Shown here: positions 5,818-13,108 of the stretch, piece after piece
Position numbering within the stretch: the stretch's first letter is position 1
How the letters are laid out: every line of letters begins with the position of its first letter
Notes under the pieces: generated by a model
What the model was told of the DNA's origin: nothing
Seen by the model: only the letters and a program-made list of their open reading frames with translations
The model's database searches: none
Made by a program: the position numbers and the translations under genes
Assembly (NCBI GenBank): GCA_040382235.1
Contig: JBEIFV010000110.1
Coordinates: forward strand, 1 to 19,867
Source of the DNA: JAEUOS01 sp040382235
GTDB lineage: Bacteria; Pseudomonadota; Gammaproteobacteria; Burkholderiales; JAEUOS01
Direction of reading: 5' to 3'
DNA length: 19,867 bases

Positions 5818-7272
5818 GTGAACCTGCAAACGCAACTGCTGATCGACGGCGCGTTTGCGCCAGCGGCCTCCGGTGCGACTTTCGACACCGCCACGCCGAT
5901 CGATTTCAGCCTGCTGGCCACTGTGTCCAAAGCCGGTGTCGCCGATCTCGATCGCGCAGTGGCGGCGGCGCGCCGCGCCTTCGACGATGGCAAATGGTCC
6001 GGCATGGCGCCGTTTGCACGCGGCAAGCTGTTGCGCCGCATTGCCGACCTGATTCGCGCCGACGCTCAGCGCTTGGCCGAGGTCGAAACCCGCAACGGCG
6101 GCAAGACCATCGCCAACTCCTTGAACGAGGTCGAGAGCGCCGCCAACGTGTTCGAGTATTACGCCGGCGCGATGGACAAGTTTTTCGGCGACACCATACC
6201 GATGGGAGCGAACGTGCTCGACTTCACGCTCCGCGAGCCGATCGGCGTGGTGGCGGTGATCACGCCATGGAACTTCCCGTTCCTGGCCGCCGCCTGGAAG
6301 GTCGCACCCGCACTGGCCGCCGGCTGCACGGTGATCCTGAAACCGGCCAGCTACACGCCGCTGAGCGCGCTTCTTTTGGGTGAGATCGCGCTCACCGCCG
6401 GTTTGCCTGCGGGCGTGCTCAACATCCTGCCGGGGCCGGGCGCGCTCTTGGGTGAGGCGATCGCCACCCATCGCGGCATCGACAAGATTTCGTTCACCGG
6501 TGAAACCGCGACCGGCGCCATGCTCATGCAACTGGGCGCCAACGACATCAAGCGCGTCACCCTGGAACTGGGCGGCAAGAGCCCGAACATCGTGTTCGCC
6601 GATGCCGATATCGGCAAGGCGGCGGCGCAGGCGGTGAAAGCCGGCTTTGGCAATGCGGGCCAGAGCTGCTCGGCTCGTACCCGCGTGTTTGTCGAACGTG
6701 GTGTGGCAGAGGAATTCACCGCCGCGTTTTGCGCCGCGACCCTGGCCGTCAAGGTCGGCGACCCGCTCGATCCGGCCTCCGAGATCGGCCCGCTGGTGTC
6801 GCAAGCGCAATGGAATTCGGTGCATGCCTATGTCGAGTCCGGCGTGGCCGAGGGTTGCGCGGTGCTCACCGGTGGCGCGCGGCCCACGGGCCTGGCCCAG
6901 GGCGCCTATTACGCCCCCACCATCTTGACCGGCGCCCACAACGCGATGCGCGTGGCCCAGGAAGAGATATTCGGTCCGGTGGTGGTGGTGATTCCATTCG
7001 ATACTGAAGCCGAGCTTGTGAGGCTGGCAAATGACAGCCCATATGGCCTCAATGCATCGGTGTGGACGCGCGACATCGGCCGTGCCATGCGTGTGGCCAA
7101 GGCACTGAAGAGCGGTATGGTCAGCATAAACTCGCATGGCAGCGCCAGCCGCTATGGCTTTCTGGCGCCATTTGGCGGCACCGAGAAATCCGGGCTCGGG
7201 CGCGAACTCGGCATGCACGCCCTGGCGCTCTACACCGAAGTCAAGAACATCTTCATCGATCTGGAGGATTGA
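5818..7272 (+). CDS. NAD(P)-dependent aldehyde dehydrogenase
   Basis: This 484-residue protein is of standard ALDH length. Visible landmarks are ITPWNFPFL (N152, cofactor and oxyanion region), ILKPASYTPL (K175), FTGET (226-230), the general base in LELGGKSPNIVF (E250), the catalytic thiol in NAGQSCSARTRV (C284), and EEIFGPVVVV. It should oxidise an aldehyde to an acid in the cytoplasm. The substrate is not predictable from the motifs. It starts at GTG 5818, with GGAG at 5806-5809 eight bases before it. The gap from the HAD gene is 22 bases, and the amidohydrolase follows 4 bases after its stop, so it is part of the same operon. Confidence 0.93.
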   Translation: MNLQTQLLIDGAFAPAASGATFDTATPIDFSLLATVSKAGVADLDRAVAAARRAFDDGKWSGMAPFARGKLLRRIADLIRADAQRLAEVETRNGGKTIANSLNEVESAANVFEYYAGAMDKFFGDTIPMGANVLDFTLREPIGVVAVITPWNFPFLAAAWKVAPALAAGCTVILKPASYTPLSALLLGEIALTAGLPAGVLNILPGPGALLGEAIATHRGIDKISFTGETATGAMLMQLGANDIKRVTLELGGKSPNIVFADADIGKAAAQAVKAGFGNAGQSCSARTRVFVERGVAEEFTAAFCAATLAVKVGDPLDPASEIGPLVSQAQWNSVHAYVESGVAEGCAVLTGGARPTGLAQGAYYAPTILTGAHNAMRVAQEEIFGPVVVVIPFDTEAELVRLANDSPYGLNASVWTRDIGRAMRVAKALKSGMVSINSHGSASRYGFLAPFGGTEKSGLGRELGMHALALYTEVKNIFIDLED

Positions 7273-7276
7273 ACCC

Positions 7277-8530
7277 GTGGCGACCCTGGCAATCACCGGC
7301 GGTACCCTGATCGATGGCAGCGGGCGCGATCCCGTTGCCAACGCGACTGTGCTCATCGATGGCGAGCGCATCGTGGCGGCCGGCCCGGCGTCCGCGGTGA
7401 GCCTGCCCAAGGGCACGCAGGTGCTCGACGCCGGCGGGCGCACAGTGTTGCCCGGCATCATCGACTGCCATGTGCACGGTACCTACCGCGCGCGCGACAT
7501 GCGCCAGCACCTGCTCAACGCGCCCACCTACAACGTGCTTCGTTCCACCGCCGTGCTGAAGGAAACGTTGGCCTGCGGGGTCACCACCGCGCGCGACATG
7601 GGCGGTGCCGATGCCGGTTTTCGCGAAGCCATCGCCGAGGGCTACATAGCCGGGCCGCGCCTGGCGATCTCGATTGCGATGGTGTCCCAAACCGGCGGCC
7701 ATGGCGATGCCTGGGTGCCGGCCGGCCTGCGCGTGCAAAAGCGCGCCTGGCTGCCAAGCCCGGTGGCCGACGGCGTCGATGAGGTAAGACGCCTGGTGCG
7801 CCATATCCTGATGGCCGGCGCCGACTTCATCAAGCTCTGCGCCACCGGCGGCATCACCTCGGTGACCGACTCCTGGGACGAACCGCAGTTCACACATGAC
7901 GAGATTCGCGTCGCCGTCACCGAGGCGGCAAATCGCCGCAAGGGTGTGGCAGTGCATGCCGAAGGGGTGGACGGGATTCGCACCGCGCTCGGTGCCGGCG
8001 TGCATTCGATTGAACACGGCTGGTTCATCGACGAGCAATGCGTCGACAGCATGTTGAAACAAGGCACCTGGTGGGTGCCGACCCTGGCCCTGGTGCCGCT
8101 GTCGCTGGAGCATCGCAAGGCCAATACCGCCTGGGACAAGCAGCAACTGGCGAATGAGGCCGTCAAGGAACTCGAGATATTCGAGCGCATGCAAAAGCAG
8201 ATACCGCTGTGGAAAGATGCGGTCAAGCGCGGTGTGAACGTGGCTTTCGGCACCGACCAGTCGCACCGCTTGCTGGTGGGTGAAAACATGGTCGAGTTCC
8301 GCTTCATGGTCGATTGGCTGGGCATGACGCCGATGCAGGCGCTGGTATCGGCCACCAGTCGCGCCGCCGAATGCATCGGCCGCAACGATGTGGGCGTGCT
8401 TGAAGCCGGGCGCTATGCCGATGTGCTGGTGGTCGATGGCGATCCACTGGCCAACATCCGCATTCTTGAGGAGCGCGCGCGCCTGAAACTGGTGATGCAG
8501 GCCGGTCGCGCTTTCACCAACACAATCTGA
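7277..8530 (+). CDS. Metal-dependent amidohydrolase
   Basis: This 417-residue protein belongs to the amidohydrolase superfamily, in the imidazolonepropionase/prolidase-like branch. Metal ligands are visible in order: IIDCHVHG (H65, H67), DFIKLCATGG (K186, likely the carbamylated lysine), AVHAEG (H227), SIEHGW (H247) and FGTDQSH (D327). It opens with the small beta-sandwich AITGGTLIDGSG and closes with YADVLVVDGDPLANI, both family hallmarks. It should hydrolyse a C-N bond, such as a cyclic amide, amidine or peptide-like substrate. I chose GTG 7277, preceded by GGAGGA at 7263-7268, instead of extending back over the ALDH gene. It has the same operon spacing as its neighbours. Confidence 0.9.
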   Translation: MATLAITGGTLIDGSGRDPVANATVLIDGERIVAAGPASAVSLPKGTQVLDAGGRTVLPGIIDCHVHGTYRARDMRQHLLNAPTYNVLRSTAVLKETLACGVTTARDMGGADAGFREAIAEGYIAGPRLAISIAMVSQTGGHGDAWVPAGLRVQKRAWLPSPVADGVDEVRRLVRHILMAGADFIKLCATGGITSVTDSWDEPQFTHDEIRVAVTEAANRRKGVAVHAEGVDGIRTALGAGVHSIEHGWFIDEQCVDSMLKQGTWWVPTLALVPLSLEHRKANTAWDKQQLANEAVKELEIFERMQKQIPLWKDAVKRGVNVAFGTDQSHRLLVGENMVEFRFMVDWLGMTPMQALVSATSRAAECIGRNDVGVLEAGRYADVLVVDGDPLANIRILEERARLKLVMQAGRAFTNTI

Positions 8531-8538
8531 GGACTTTC

Positions 8539-9027
8539 ATGTTTCCCAAGGACCTGCTGGACCGTGCTGCGCGTGCGCTCGACGCCGCCCAGGCGGCAAA
8601 TGTGCGCATCGCCACCGCCGAAACCTGCACTGCCGGCCTGGTATCAGGCTGCATCACCTCGGTCTCCGGCGCCTCGAAGACCTTCGAGCGCGGCTTTGTG
8701 CTGTATCACGACTCGGCCAAGGCTACCGGGCTGGGCGTGTCCGAGGAAGTTTCGCGTGCGCATGGCGCGGTCAGTGCGGAGGTCACCCAGGGCCTGGCCG
8801 AGGGTGCGCTTAAAAATTCGGGTGCCGGCGTGGCGGTGGCGGTCACCGGCTATGCGGGGCCTGGCGGCGGCAACGAGAAGAACCCGGTCGGTACCTGCTA
8901 CATCGCAGCCGCACGCCATGGCGCCCCGACCTTGGTCGAGCGCCATGTGTTTGCCGGTGACCGCGACGGCGTGCGCTTGGCCGCGGTAGGTGCAGCGCTC
9001 GACCTGATCGTCAAACGCCTCGCCTGA
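8539..9027 (+). CDS. CinA C-terminal / PncC-family amidase
   Basis: This 162-residue protein is a stand-alone CinA C-terminal domain, the family of nicotinamide mononucleotide deamidase (PncC). It shows ATAETCTAGLVSG, SKTFERGFVLYHDSAK (Y56, K61), HGAVSAEV and AVTGYAGPGGGNEKNPVGT, and matches the family in length. The usual AESCTGG is changed to AETCTAG, so the serine position is Thr29. A nucleotide amidase next to NadC-like and OMP-decarboxylase-like genes supports the idea of a nucleotide-linked pathway, though the substrate may differ from NMN. GAGGA just before ATG 8539 serves as the ribosome-binding site. Confidence 0.87.
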   Translation: MFPKDLLDRAARALDAAQAANVRIATAETCTAGLVSGCITSVSGASKTFERGFVLYHDSAKATGLGVSEEVSRAHGAVSAEVTQGLAEGALKNSGAGVAVAVTGYAGPGGGNEKNPVGTCYIAAARHGAPTLVERHVFAGDRDGVRLAAVGAALDLIVKRLA

Positions 9028-9032
9028 CCGGT

Positions 9033-10100
9033 GTGACTGCGCCGCCTATTCCACCCAAAGGCGCGCGTCATTCGCCGATTCCGGTGACCGTGCTGTGCGG
9101 CGCGCTGGGTGCGGGCAAGACCACATTGCTCAACGCCGCGCTGCGCGGTGTGCTGACCAACGTGGCGGTGGTGGTCAACGAATTCGGTGCCATCGGCATC
9201 GACCATGACCTGATCGAAGCCGCCAGCGAAGACGTGGTGCTGCTGCCCGGCGGCTGCATCTGTTGCCAGGTGCGTGCCGACCTGGCGGTGGCCTTGTTGC
9301 AACTGGAGCGCGGCGCCGCGCTGGGCGAGCATCCGGGGTTCGAGCGGGTGATCGTGGAAACCAGCGGCCTGGCCGAGCCGGGCCCGATCCTGCAGTTGTT
9401 TGCCGAGTCACCGGCACTTGAGCGGCGCTTCCGGCTCGACGCGCTTGTCACCGTGGTCGATGCGCAATTCGGCGTGGCAGCGCTGACCGATGATAGCCCG
9501 GCGTACCGGCAGGCATTGCTGGCCGACCGCCTGATCATCAGCAAGAGTGAACTGGTGGCTGCCGAGGCCTTGCAGCAACTGGAGGCGCGGCTTGCCATCA
9601 TCAACCCGAATGCCGAACGCTTGTGCGCGCCGCGTGGCGTGGCGCAGGCGGCATGGTTCGATGCGGCGCCGTTCACGCAAGGGCGCATCATTCCAGCCGG
9701 ATCGCTGCGCGCGGCGCACGACGATGCGATCGAATCGTTCAGCCTGCAGTGGAGTGAAGCGCAACCGCTGGCCGCGCTGGGTGAGTGGCTGCACGGTCTG
9801 GCCCTGCGCCACGGCGCGCGCTTGCTGCGCGTCAAGGGCATTGTCAGCGCGAGCGAAGAGCGTGCCGCGGTGGCTCTTCACGTGGTGCAACACATCGTCG
9901 CAGCGCCGGAATTCCTGGCAATCGACGCGACTGTGAGCCGCGTTGTCTTCATCACCCGCGGGTTGGAACCGGGCGATGTAGCGCCAGGCTGGCGCTTTGA
10001 AGTGGCTTGCGTGGCGCCTGCGCGCCCTGCGCCAGCAATGCCCACACTGCTTCCGCCGCTTCCGGCAGGCGCCGCTTGCGGCGCAGCAGTTCAACCGTAA
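9033..10100 (+). CDS. CobW/COG0523-type GTPase (putative metal chaperone)
   Basis: This 355-residue G3E-family P-loop GTPase has its Walker A at GALGAGKTTLLN (23-34), NEFGAIGID (49-57), the metal-binding GGCICC (C75, C77, C78) and ETSGLAEPGP. The base-recognition NKxD is changed to SKSE. COG0523 proteins deliver metals, often zinc, to client enzymes. The metal-dependent amidohydrolase of the same operon is the obvious client (inference). It starts at GTG 9033, 5 bases after the cinA-like stop, with no clear ribosome-binding site. The last roughly 45 residues, rich in Ala and Pro, look non-homologous and run 149 bases into the convergent LysR gene. Confidence 0.88.
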   Translation: MTAPPIPPKGARHSPIPVTVLCGALGAGKTTLLNAALRGVLTNVAVVVNEFGAIGIDHDLIEAASEDVVLLPGGCICCQVRADLAVALLQLERGAALGEHPGFERVIVETSGLAEPGPILQLFAESPALERRFRLDALVTVVDAQFGVAALTDDSPAYRQALLADRLIISKSELVAAEALQQLEARLAIINPNAERLCAPRGVAQAAWFDAAPFTQGRIIPAGSLRAAHDDAIESFSLQWSEAQPLAALGEWLHGLALRHGARLLRVKGIVSASEERAAVALHVVQHIVAAPEFLAIDATVSRVVFITRGLEPGDVAPGWRFEVACVAPARPAPAMPTLLPPLPAGAACGAAVQP

Positions 10101-10920
10101 GCGGAATATCCCAGTCGCCGCTGCCGATGCGCGTGAGGCTGCCATCGCCCAGGTTGCGCTCGATGGTCGAGAACGGCAGCCAGGCCACGCCCATACCCTG
10201 CAGCGCCAGTTCCTTGAGCACGAAAATCAGCGGATCCTCGAACAACTTCTGTACGCGCACTTGCGCCACCCGCCGCGCGACTTCGTCGTCCACCGCGCGG
10301 CCGATGAATGACGAGCGGCCATAGGGCAAATAGGCCAGCGGCGTGCCGGGGGTGGCCGGCAGCAGGTAGCCCGGTGTGCCATGGCGCTGCGGCGCGCACA
10401 CCGGAATCAGCGGATCGTCGCCGATCTCGATCGCTTCGAGGTCTTCAATGCCGGCCGGGCGCGGCAGCGCCGGGTGGCGGTACGACAAGGCCAGGTCGGC
10501 CTCGCCGGCGGCATAGCGCTCGGCAAGTTCGTCGATCGGCCTGACCGAACCACGCCCGACCAGCGGGCCGATTTCGCGATTCAATCGCGCCAGCAGCGCC
10601 GGAAAGAGTCCCGCCGAGCAGGCGGTAGGCATCAGGAATGAAACTGACGGCGCGGCATCGGCCGCGTTGGAGCGGATCGAGGCCCGAAAGTCGAGCAGGG
10701 GCTCGACGCTGCCGACTGCGATCGGCAACATTTGCTGGCCGGCGGAAGTCAGCTCGACCGGCCGCGCACCGCGGTCGAACAAGGGCGCGCCGACCCAGTC
10801 TTCCAACGCCCGGATGCGCCGGCTGAACGCCGACTGGGTGACGTGCCGCTCCGTCGCCGCTTTCGAAAAACTGCCGGTGCGCACCAGCGCCAGAAAGTCC
10901 TGCAGCCAGTAGAGTTCCAT
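9952..10920 (-). CDS. LysR-family transcriptional regulator
   Basis: This 322-residue protein begins with a canonical LysR winged helix-turn-helix: MELYWLQDFLALVRTGSFSK, AATERHVTQSAFSRRIRALE and GAPLFDRGARPVELTSAG. A periplasmic-binding-protein-like effector domain follows. LysR proteins usually have about 290-310 residues. The final 20 or so, rich in Pro, Leu and Arg, lie over the cobW-type gene and may be a read-through tail. The gene is convergent with the plus-strand operon and lies 74 bases downstream of the enoyl-CoA hydratase on its own strand. It is a likely regulator of the surrounding metabolic genes. The palindrome at 3344-3360 is a candidate site. Confidence 0.93.
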   Translation of the reverse strand: MELYWLQDFLALVRTGSFSKAATERHVTQSAFSRRIRALEDWVGAPLFDRGARPVELTSAGQQMLPIAVGSVEPLLDFRASIRSNAADAAPSVSFLMPTACSAGLFPALLARLNREIGPLVGRGSVRPIDELAERYAAGEADLALSYRHPALPRPAGIEDLEAIEIGDDPLIPVCAPQRHGTPGYLLPATPGTPLAYLPYGRSSFIGRAVDDEVARRVAQVRVQKLFEDPLIFVLKELALQGMGVAWLPFSTIERNLGDGSLTRIGSGDWDIPLTVELLRRKRRLPEAAEAVWALLAQGAQAPRKPLQSASLALHRPVPTRG

Positions 10921-10994
10921 GCTCAGGAAGGGCTGGCGCTTGCGCGCGACCGGTCTTGCTTGCTTGAGCGTTCATGCGGTGCGGGCATGGCGCA

Positions 10995-11771
10995 TCATGC
11001 CTTGGGCTTGAGTGCTGCCGCACGCGCCGCGCGCGACTCCGGGCTGGCCGATGCCAGCGCGATCTGGTCATGCGCCATGTAGCCGGTGGCATGGTTGAGT
11101 GCGGTGGCCACCGCATTGGCGGATTCCTTGCTCATGCGCAGCGCGGCCGCCGGCATGGCCAGGGTTTGCGCGGCGACTTCGCGTGCCTTGGCCAGCGCCC
11201 GGCCCTCTGGCGCCACGTAGTCCACCAGGCCGATGGCCAGCGCGTCGGCCGCCTTGACACGTTCGCACAGGATGGTCAGGCGTTTGGCGCGGGCTGGCCC
11301 CAGCAGGTTGACCAGGCGCGGAATGGTGCCCCAGGTCAGCGGGATGCCCAGCGCGATCTCGGGCAGCGACACGAAGGCATCGTCGGCCATCACCCGCCAG
11401 TCGCAAGCCAGCGACAGCGCCAGGCCGCCGCCGATGGCGAAGCCTTCAATGGCGACAATCGTGATTTGCGGCATCTCTTCCCAGGCCTTGCACATGCGAA
11501 AGCCGGCGCCGGCGATTTCGCGCCGCTCCACCGTCGACAGCGTCTCGTCGGCCCAGGCCATGGCGTCTTTGAGGTCGGCGCCGGCGGAAAAGCATTTCTC
11601 GTCGCCGGTGAGGATCACCACATCGATATCGGTGCGTTCGGACAGGTCGCGCGCGCAGGTGGTGAGCTCGCGCATCAGGGCGCGCGACAGCGCATTGCGC
11701 GCGGCCGGGCGATTCAGGCGGACGATGGCCAATCGGTTTTCGATATCAAGGCGCAAATGTTCGGGTTGCAC
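10995..11771 (-). CDS. Enoyl-CoA hydratase/isomerase family protein
   Basis: This 258-residue crotonase-fold protein has the two oxyanion-hole segments, CFSAGADLKD and EGFAIGGGLALSLACDWRV, and the acidic catalytic candidate in SLPEIALGIPLTWG. Its length is typical. It should act on a CoA thioester as hydratase, isomerase or C-C hydrolase. It starts at GTG 11771, with GGAG about 9 bases upstream on the minus strand. It lies between the VapBC-2 pair and the LysR gene in the same direction. The CoA transferase at 15503 could supply the CoA ester (inference). Confidence 0.92.
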   Translation of the reverse strand: MQPEHLRLDIENRLAIVRLNRPAARNALSRALMRELTTCARDLSERTDIDVVILTGDEKCFSAGADLKDAMAWADETLSTVERREIAGAGFRMCKAWEEMPQITIVAIEGFAIGGGLALSLACDWRVMADDAFVSLPEIALGIPLTWGTIPRLVNLLGPARAKRLTILCERVKAADALAIGLVDYVAPEGRALAKAREVAAQTLAMPAAALRMSKESANAVATALNHATGYMAHDQIALASASPESRAARAAALKPKA

Positions 11772-11848
11772 GACGGGCTACTCCTCAATGTGCATCAGCA
11801 GGTGAAACCAGGTCGAGAAGCAATGCCGTCCCGCGTGGTGCAACAGCG

Positions 11849-12256
11849 TCACGGGAAGAGGATTTCGAAATGCCGGTTGCGCCCCAGCCGGTATACCGAA
11901 AAGTCAGTGCGATCGATGGTGATGATTTCGTTGTTGCCCGATCGCTCGGCCAGCAGGACCAGCGAAGCGTCGGCAAGGTCCACCGACCGGTCCGAATACT
12001 TCGTCATGATTTCAACGCAGCCGTTGAGGTCGGCGATGCCAATGTCAGCTACCGTGACACCGCCTCGCTCGATGAATTGAAACAGGCCGCGTCTGCCACT
12101 AAGCGTGATGAAGTGACATGCTTCGGTCACAACGGGCCAAGTCGTCAGCAGGCGCACTCGGTTGGCGTTAGCCCAGCTGACCGCCGCCTTGTGGTGACGG
12201 TCCTCCTGCTTGAACAGCGCAACCAAAGGACCAGTGTCAGCGAGAATGCTTCGCAC
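11849..12256 (-). CDS. vapC: VapC-type PIN-domain ribonuclease toxin (second pair)
   Basis: This 135-residue PIN protein has all expected acids: SILADTGPLVALF (D7), WPVVTEACHF (E45), VDLADASLVLLAE (D93, D96) and IITIDRTDFSVY (D115, D118). PIN toxins cut RNA in a metal-dependent way. It overlaps the end of its antitoxin by 20 bases. The pair sits between the AllA-like gene and the enoyl-CoA hydratase, in the same direction as both but with its own promoter, so it looks inserted into the metabolic region. It is different in sequence from the vapC genes at 2840 and 18186 and is not a recent duplicate. Confidence 0.9.
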   Translation of the reverse strand: MRSILADTGPLVALFKQEDRHHKAAVSWANANRVRLLTTWPVVTEACHFITLSGRRGLFQFIERGGVTVADIGIADLNGCVEIMTKYSDRSVDLADASLVLLAERSGNNEIITIDRTDFSVYRLGRNRHFEILFP

Positions 12257-12503
12257 GCAGTTTTTTGTCCAGAAGCTGTTTCACGCGCCCGCTGACGTTG
12301 TTTTCACCGGGCGGCAAGGGAGATGTGTCGGCGCCGAACAGACCCTTGCCCAATTCGCCCAGCGTCGGCTGAGATGCCGAGTCACGCTCGACATAGTCTT
12401 TGACAGCCTGCGCAACTACCTGGCTCTTGGTGACGCCATGGCGTTCGCAGACGCGGGCGAAGGAGGATTCGAGAGACGGATCGAGGCGTACGGTCAGCGT
12501 CAT
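12237..12503 (-). CDS. vapB: Ribbon-helix-helix antitoxin (VapB/CopG type, second pair)
   Basis: This 88-residue protein begins MTLTVRLDPSLESSFARVCE and continues HGVTKSQVVAQAVKDYVER, the CopG-type ribbon-helix-helix fold. The second half (LGELGKGLFGADTS to the Lys/Arg-rich end) would bind the toxin. I chose ATG 12503 because it starts exactly at the ribbon strand. The longer frame upstream would run through the promoter and operator at 12532-12566. It should repress its own operon by binding the TGTAATA palindrome 29 bases upstream. Confidence 0.88.
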   Translation of the reverse strand: MTLTVRLDPSLESSFARVCERHGVTKSQVVAQAVKDYVERDSASQPTLGELGKGLFGADTSPLPPGENNVSGRVKQLLDKKLRAKHSR

Positions 12504-12531
12504 GGTGGATTTCCCAGCGGCCCAGATAAGA

Positions 12532-12566
12532 TGTAATACTATATTACAGAAGCGTATCGAGTGCAA
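12532..12566 (-). promoter_or_regulatory. vapBC-2 promoter and operator
   Basis: On the minus strand TTGCAC (complement of 12561-12566), a 17-base spacer and TATAGT (complement of 12538-12543) form a good promoter for vapB. TGTAATA-CTA-TATTACA at 12532-12548 is a perfect 7-bp inverted repeat covering the -10 box, the expected position for an autoregulatory operator. A very similar core occurs in the parDE promoter at 16858-16872. Confidence 0.75.
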
Positions 12567-12601
12567 GCTCGAAGCGTCAATTGCGCTGAAATGGCCTTGC
12601 T

Positions 12602-13102
12602 TCAGTCTGCGACCAGGATGGGGTGCGCCAAACGGCGCTCCTCGCAATCAAGCGGCCCGTCGCATTGCCACATCTGCATCAGGAATTCGCCCGCCGCATC
12701 AAGCGCCACCAGCGGGCCGTGCCAGACGCCGGCACGGTAGACGATGCCTTGCACGGCACTGCCGACAAACGCATGCGCGGTATCGACATTCGGCTCGCCA
12801 TCGGCACGTGCATCAAACACGCAGACCAGAAAACGCCCGGCGCGATTGGGAAAGAACAACTGCGGCGATAGTGGATGGCGTTCGATCACGCCGAGTGTGA
12901 ACGGCAGTCTGCTCGCCTCGATGCTGTAGATCGCGCTGACCAGGCGCACCGCGTGCGGGTCGGCAGATGCCAGGTCGAACGCAAGATCAAAGCGCCGGCC
13001 GCGCCCCTGGTTGACCGCAGCCGATTCGCCCCCGGCTTCGACGACAGCGCCGAAGCGAGCGAACGCGGCTTGCGTCAGGGGGGTGAGGCTGAGCGCAGCC
13101 AT
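12602..13102 (-). CDS. Ureidoglycolate lyase (AllA)-family protein
   Basis: This 166-residue protein matches the AllA family in length and motifs: LTPLTQAAFARFGAVVEAGG at the N-terminus, FTLGVIERHPLSPQLFFP, AFVGSAVQGIVYRAGVWHGP and DGPLDCEERRLAHP. AllA releases urea from ureidoglycolate to give glyoxylate in the allantoin pathway. No other allantoin genes (allB, allC, allantoicase) are visible, so it may act on a related ureido or hydroxy-acid compound. It starts 6 bases after the thiamine-diphosphate enzyme ends, so it is the third gene of that operon. Confidence 0.85.
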   Translation of the reverse strand: MAALSLTPLTQAAFARFGAVVEAGGESAAVNQGRGRRFDLAFDLASADPHAVRLVSAIYSIEASRLPFTLGVIERHPLSPQLFFPNRAGRFLVCVFDARADGEPNVDTAHAFVGSAVQGIVYRAGVWHGPLVALDAAGEFLMQMWQCDGPLDCEERRLAHPILVAD

Positions 13103-13108
13103 CCGGCC

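Noticed and set aside
7136..7276. An upstream start for the amidohydrolase within the ALDH gene
   Set aside because: The extra residues are an out-of-frame reading of ALDH. GTG 7277 has a GGAGGA site and matches the family start.
5662..7461. A 599-codon open frame on the minus strand
   Set aside because: It is antisense to the aldehyde dehydrogenase, whose motifs are complete. The composition is that of a shadow frame.
10974..12080. A 368-codon plus-strand open frame
   Set aside because: It is antisense to the enoyl-CoA hydratase and vapC-2, both with intact catalytic motifs.
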